Source: Hadesarchaea archaeon
GTDB lineage: Archaea; Hadarchaeota; Hadarchaeia; Hadarchaeales; Hadarchaeaceae
Assembly: GCA_030601665.1 (NCBI GenBank)
Contig: JAUWBP010000008.1
Location: 1 to 16,298, forward strand
Length of the DNA stretch: 16,298 bases
Reading direction: 5' to 3'
The translations under genes and the position numbers were made by a program. Positions 13,200 to 16,298 of this stretch are shown here, piece after piece. Position 1 is the stretch's first letter; the number at the start of each line of letters is the position of its first letter. The notes under the pieces are model-generated. The model ran no database searches. It saw only the letters and a program-made list of their open reading frames with translations, and was not told the origin of the DNA.

Positions 13200-14594
13200 T
13201 TGGTCCGTGTGTTGTTGATCAATCCCCCGGTCAAAACGCAGATGACGGGGGTACTTTTTTCAAGCATGTGCGAACCTCTCGGCTTGCTTTACATGGCTGC
13301 GGTACTCGAGCAGCACGGAATAGAGGTCAGAGTTATAGATGGAATCGGCGAGGGGCTCAAGCATGAGGAATTAGATAACAGAATTGCGGAGTTTGGTCCT
13401 GATGTAGTTGGAATCGCATGTATGATGGCTGAAACGTATTCCGATTCTGCCGAGATGACGAGGATAGCGAAACGGGCTGCTCCAAAAGCGAAGATAATCT
13501 TGGGGGGACACAACGCTTCGCTCGTGGCAGACAAAATCATCGAAAATCTGCCTGACGCGGATTACGTTGTCGTTGGAGAGGGGGAGTATGTATTTCTGGA
13601 GCTGGTGCGCTCAATAAGCAATAAAAGCGATATCAGACGGGTAAAAGGCTTGATGTACAGAAACAACGGTAGAGCAACCTTCGCGGGGGATATAGGACCC
13701 GTTCAAAATTTGGATGAACTTCCATTCCCGGCTAAACACCTACTACCGCAGAACACCCGCTACGGACACTTTTGGTACGGAGGACACAAAATAGCACTCA
13801 AAAATCTTTCAGGGATAATCACAAGCCGCGGATGTCCCTTTGGGTGCACGTTCTGTTCCTGCACCACCTTCTCAGGCAGGAAAATAAGGACGAGATCACC
13901 AGAAAATGTGGTAAAAGAGATAGAATATCTCGTCAACGAGCGCGGTGTCGAGCAGATATTTATCGTGGACGACAATTTCACGGCGTTTCCAAAGCGCGTC
14001 ATAGAGATATGTAGACTGATCAAAGAACGAAACATCGATGTCAACTGGTTCTGTGAGGGTAGGGTCGACACGGCATCTGAGGAGATGTACAAAGCTATGG
14101 CCAAGGCTGGGTGCTGGCTGATCTTTTTGGGTCTCGAGAGCGGGAGCCAGCGAGTTCTAGATTATTACAAAAAGAAGACGACGGTTGAGAAAGGGTGGCA
14201 GGCGGTTGCCCTTGCTCAACAAGCTGGCATAGATGTCGTTGGCTCCTTTATAGTTGGGGCCCCGATCGAGGTCGAGGAGGATTATCAGAAAACGCTCGAT
14301 TTTATCAAGCGTGCCGACATGGACATGGTGAGCATAAGTTCGCTTAAAGTATTGCCGGGTACGGAACTCTGGCGGGAGTTCGAGGAAAGCGGTGCAATCA
14401 AGCCCAGCGATTGGAACAAATATTTTGAGATATTTGACATATCGGATGGGCATTCAAAGGAGAAGATACGCAGGTGGATGAAGAGCGCGGAAAATGGATT
14501 CTACCGCCGCCCAAGTTACATAGTAAAAGAAATAGGAAGGCTATTTGGGCGTCACAGAAAAATGATTTCCTACGTCGTGCGAAACCTCTTCTGA
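13200..14594 (+). CDS. B12-binding radical SAM protein
   Basis: 464 residues. The N-terminal Rossmann-like cobalamin-binding domain (1-150) has VLLINPP at the start, EPLGLLYMAAVLEQHG, PDVVGIACMM, KIILGGHNAS and ADYVVVGEGE. The radical SAM domain follows, with C212, C216 and C219 in TSRGCPFGCTFCS, FIVDDNF, LGLESGSQRVLDYYKKK and VGAPIEVEEDYQKTLDFI. The class includes radical methylases and ring-forming enzymes such as archaeal tetraether-lipid ring synthases. The substrate here cannot be told. The TTG at 13200 follows AAGGAGGGTGA; the frame is open back to 13077 but would overlap the SPL-like gene. Codons (AGA, AGG, ATA) and AT content differ from nreA, suggesting a separate origin. Its stop lies one base from the convergent tRNA-Thr. 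Confidence 0.88.
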   Translation: MVRVLLINPPVKTQMTGVLFSSMCEPLGLLYMAAVLEQHGIEVRVIDGIGEGLKHEELDNRIAEFGPDVVGIACMMAETYSDSAEMTRIAKRAAPKAKIILGGHNASLVADKIIENLPDADYVVVGEGEYVFLELVRSISNKSDIRRVKGLMYRNNGRATFAGDIGPVQNLDELPFPAKHLLPQNTRYGHFWYGGHKIALKNLSGIITSRGCPFGCTFCSCTTFSGRKIRTRSPENVVKEIEYLVNERGVEQIFIVDDNFTAFPKRVIEICRLIKERNIDVNWFCEGRVDTASEEMYKAMAKAGCWLIFLGLESGSQRVLDYYKKKTTVEKGWQAVALAQQAGIDVVGSFIVGAPIEVEEDYQKTLDFIKRADMDMVSISSLKVLPGTELWREFEESGAIKPSDWNKYFEIFDISDGHSKEKIRRWMKSAENGFYRRPSYIVKEIGRLFGRHRKMISYVVRNLF

Positions 14595-14595
14595 G

Positions 14596-14670
14596 TGGAG
14601 CCGCCGGTGGGGGTCGAACCCACGACCTATCGCTTACGAGGCGATCGCTCCACCACTGAGCTACGGCGGC
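14596..14670 (-). tRNA. tRNA-Thr (anticodon CGT), CCA encoded
   Basis: On the minus strand a full cloverleaf folds. The acceptor stem is GCCGCCG/CGGCGGC, the D stem GCTC/GAGC. The anticodon stem ATCGC/GCGAT holds loop CTCGTAA (anticodon CGT, reading ACG). The T arm is GTGGG-TTCGACC-CCCAC and the discriminator base is T, as expected for archaeal tRNA-Thr. CCA follows directly (14598-14596), giving 75 bases in all. No intron. It faces the B12 radical SAM gene tail to tail. Confidence 0.96.
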
Positions 14671-14694
14671 CCAATCTAAAATTTACTCCAAAGA

Positions 14695-14700
14695 CTTTAA
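14695..14700 (-). promoter_or_regulatory. TATA-like element of tRNA-Thr
   Basis: TTAAAG on the minus strand, centred 27 nt before the first base of the mature tRNA, which is the usual archaeal TATA distance. Confidence 0.5.
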
Positions 14701-14720
14701 CCATTTCTAAAACGGGCGCG

Positions 14721-15305
14721 CTAGGATTTTAATCCAATTTCTTTCTCAACCTGTTTCAGATAAACTAACATGAATTTATGTCGATTCTTTGCCAGCTTTT
14801 TTGCTGTCGCGGTGTACATCCTATCATTAAGTTTGAGGAGTTTCTCATCGAAGTGGCCAATCGTCCCCTGAAACGACCTCGAGGTCTCTCCTCCGAAGGC
14901 TGAGGCTCTATACACTCCTATTGCCCCCATCGCGTCTAGCTTATCCGCATCCGAGAGAACCTTCGCCTCAAGACTCAGGGGCTTCTCCCTCGTCTTGAAC
15001 CTATGCGTTTTTATGACATTGACAATTTCGGAGACCTTGGCCCGTTGAAGGCCTAACCTAAGCAAGACCCGCTCGGCTTCCCTAGCGCCCTTCACGGCGT
15101 GATTGCCCCGCCCTCCGTTGCGGACGATGTCATGAAGCAGGGAAGATATTTTGAGGATTTCGAGGTCTCCCTTTTCCTTCTTCCCGATAAAAACACATAA
15201 ATCGTGTACCCTCTTCACATGATCCCAGCTATGGCACCCATAGTGCTTCATTCTCTGCTTCGCGATTTTTCGAATTTTTTCAATGATATTATTTTGAACC
15301 TGCAA
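14721..15305 (-). CDS. HD-domain phosphohydrolase
   Basis: 194 residues of the HD superfamily of metal-dependent phosphohydrolases acting on nucleotides or phosphodiesters. The substrate is unknown. Metal ligands are visible: H29 in SWDHVKRVHDLC, H58-D59 in LLHDI, H69 in NHAV, H101 in KTHRF, and D119/D121 in LSDADKLDAMGAIG. This pattern matches stand-alone archaeal and bacterial HD proteins of about 200 residues. The start is a TTG at 15305 with GGTGAGG close upstream; the tight spacing leaves some doubt. TATA-like CTTAAC (15346-15341) or TTTTAAAC (15360-15353) could serve as promoter. It lies between two tRNA genes on the same strand, but a link to tRNA processing is only a guess. Confidence 0.85.
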   Translation of the reverse strand: MQVQNNIIEKIRKIAKQRMKHYGCHSWDHVKRVHDLCVFIGKKEKGDLEILKISSLLHDIVRNGGRGNHAVKGAREAERVLLRLGLQRAKVSEIVNVIKTHRFKTREKPLSLEAKVLSDADKLDAMGAIGVYRASAFGGETSRSFQGTIGHFDEKLLKLNDRMYTATAKKLAKNRHKFMLVYLKQVEKEIGLKS

Positions 15306-15362
15306 ATCCTCACCTAAATTTACTTCTAAAACCCCGCCCCGTTAAGTTTTCTGTTTAAAATC

Positions 15363-15450
15363 TGGCGCCGGGGCAGGGATTTGAACCCTGACAACCCAAA
15401 GGGTCAACAGCTCTCGAGGCTGCCGCATTTCCTGACTCTGCCACCCCGGC
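15363..15450 (-). tRNA. tRNA-Ser (anticodon CGA), CCA encoded
   Basis: Class II tRNA on the minus strand. The acceptor is GCCGGGG/CCCCGGC. The anticodon stem GCAGC/GCTGT has loop CTCGAGA (anticodon CGA, reading TCG). A long variable arm is built on ACCC-TTT-GGGT, and the T arm is CAGGG-TTCAAAT-CCCTG. The discriminator is G, as expected for Ser, followed by encoded CCA (15365-15363). 88 bases in all, no intron seen. Confidence 0.95.
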
Positions 15451-15473
15451 TCATGTAAACTTGTTTCTTACTC

Positions 15474-15483
15474 TTAATTTAAA
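15474..15483 (-). promoter_or_regulatory. TATA box of tRNA-Ser
   Basis: TTTAAATTAA on the minus strand, centred 28 nt before the tRNA 5' end, 10 nt after the DP2 stop. It is the best TATA match in the window. Confidence 0.6.
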
Positions 15484-15493
15484 CTGACCACAC

Positions 15494-16298
15494 CTACAGA
15501 AAGTCCGCAAGACTGAGTTGGCGGTGCGCATCGCTCTCGAATATTGATTTTATATCACGCTGCACCAGCTTGAGGCGTTGCTCGGTGTAATTGCTCGACT
15601 CGTAATCGTGCGCTATCTGCATCGCAATCTGCAGATACTTCTCGACGCCTCCCCGCGTGACCGTGAGGATGAGCTTCCCCCCACACCGCGTGCATTGGCC
15701 TCTTAGCGGGACGCGGCGATACTTCGAGTTACAGCCCGTGCATCTGAACTGCTGGCTCGCGAACGCCCGCATGTTCCCCTTCAAGTCCGGAATGAAGTGG
15801 TGCTCGATGAGTCGCTCGGCAACATCCCGTTCGTCCACAGCTCTAATCTTTTTAGCTAGCCCAAGCTGTGCCGAAGTCTTCTGCTCCATCGTCTCGAGTG
15901 TCTTGTAGCGGCTCGTATGGGGACCGGCCGCGATGTTTCCAGTGTCGAACGAAAACTTCAGTCCCGTGTACTGGGCCTCGCTCCCGAGCCTTCGCTCAAC
16001 GGTCTCCATGAGCTGCGCCAACTCGCTCGGGCTCGCATAGCGAAGCGTGGCCTCGTAGAACTCGAGTGGGTATCGCTCCATCACGTCCATATTATGCGCC
16101 TCCTTGTCGATCTCGGTGGGGTCTATGCGTGTGTTCAGGATGAGCGGAGCATCCATCATCCCGCCACGCCTCGAGGGCAGGAAGCGCCTGCTGAAGTTGA
16201 GTAGCGCATCGAGCAAAAGAATGACCGCATCTTCATCCCCGTCTGCATCTCGTCTCTTCGCCGAGTGGAAGAAGGGGTGCGCGTAGCCGACATTTGCG
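15494..16298 (-). CDS. polC: DNA polymerase D large subunit DP2 (PolC), C-terminal part
   Basis: Catalytic subunit of the archaeal replicative polymerase PolD. 267 C-terminal residues are visible; the gene continues beyond the window edge. The visible part opens with GYAHPFFHSAKRRDADGDED, whose aspartates (D19, D21 of the visible part) match the catalytic DGDED of Pyrococcus DP2. LLLDALLNFSRRFLPSRRGGMMDAPL and DPTEIDKEAHNMD follow, both strongly conserved. A zinc ribbon has CTGC and CTRC pairs. The last eight residues, QLSLADFL, form a good PIP box (Q-x-x-L-x-x-F-L) for PCNA. No intein in the visible part. Confidence 0.96.
   Translation of the reverse strand, partial: ANVGYAHPFFHSAKRRDADGDEDAVILLLDALLNFSRRFLPSRRGGMMDAPLILNTRIDPTEIDKEAHNMDVMERYPLEFYEATLRYASPSELAQLMETVERRLGSEAQYTGLKFSFDTGNIAAGPHTSRYKTLETMEQKTSAQLGLAKKIRAVDERDVAERLIEHHFIPDLKGNMRAFASQQFRCTGCNSKYRRVPLRGQCTRCGGKLILTVTRGGVEKYLQIAMQIAHDYESSNYTEQRLKLVQRDIKSIFESDAHRQLSLADFL

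Noticed and set aside
14596..15450. Integrated element between the two tRNA genes
   Set aside because: The tRNAs differ (Thr, Ser), no direct repeat of either 3' end was seen, and only one ordinary HD-domain gene lies between; no integrase.
1..16298. CRISPR array, insertion sequence, toxin-antitoxin pair or intein
   Set aside because: Reading both strands showed no regularly spaced repeats, transposase, toxin-antitoxin pair or intein splice motifs in the genes present.

Overview
The window comes from an archaeon. It carries PolD (the C-terminal end of DP2), archaeal primase PriS/PriL, a GINS subunit, one PCNA, transcription factor TFS, RNA polymerase subunit L, exosome Csl4, aIF2-alpha, Nop10, ribosomal proteins L44e and S27e, Dph2 and NreA. 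PolD and a Pyrococcus-like PriS point to a euryarchaeal-grade or other PolD-bearing lineage. The short single-OB SSB with an Arg/Gly tail is better known from TACK archaea and some deep lineages (Hadarchaeota/Bathyarchaeia-like). The lineage guess is inference; domain Archaea is near certain.

Layout. (1) 1-378 (+): 3' part of an SSB gene, cut by the window edge. (2) 585-10942 (-): eighteen consecutive minus-strand genes, mostly overlapping or a few bases apart. In transcription order: dph2 | csl4, a 72-aa unknown, rpoL, DUF99, signal peptidase I, Nudix, TFS | small OB-fold protein, PCNA, priL, priS, gins51, L44e, S27e, aIF2-alpha, nop10, PAC2 chaperone. This is the known archaeal association of replication and translation genes, joined here to a transcription/RNA-decay block. 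(3) 10992-14594 (+): nreA, a stop/start-overlapping SPL-like radical SAM gene, and a B12-binding radical SAM gene with different codon use. (4) 14596-16298 (-): tRNA-Thr(CGT), an HD-domain protein, tRNA-Ser(CGA), and the end of the PolD large subunit. Both tRNA genes encode CCA.

How the genes work together. PCNA is the hub: both NreA and DP2 end in PIP-box-like peptides. PriS/PriL, Gins51 and DP2 belong to the replisome. L44e, S27e, aIF2-alpha, Nop10 and Dph2 act in translation or ribosome biogenesis. TFS, RpoL and Csl4 act in transcription and RNA turnover. PAC2 serves the proteasome.

The most striking observation is the start of aIF2-alpha. No ATG, GTG or TTG lies between the upstream in-frame stop and the conserved N-terminus, and a CTG sits exactly where the initiator is expected, 7 nt after GGGAGG. 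An initiation factor read from a non-canonical codon recalls bacterial infC (AUU start, autoregulated by IF3). Two transcription units (small OB gene and csl4) also share a matched TATA-leader layout ending in GTGGG(G)ACCAA(A)C-ATG. I found no CRISPR array, insertion sequence or wholly new multi-gene system.
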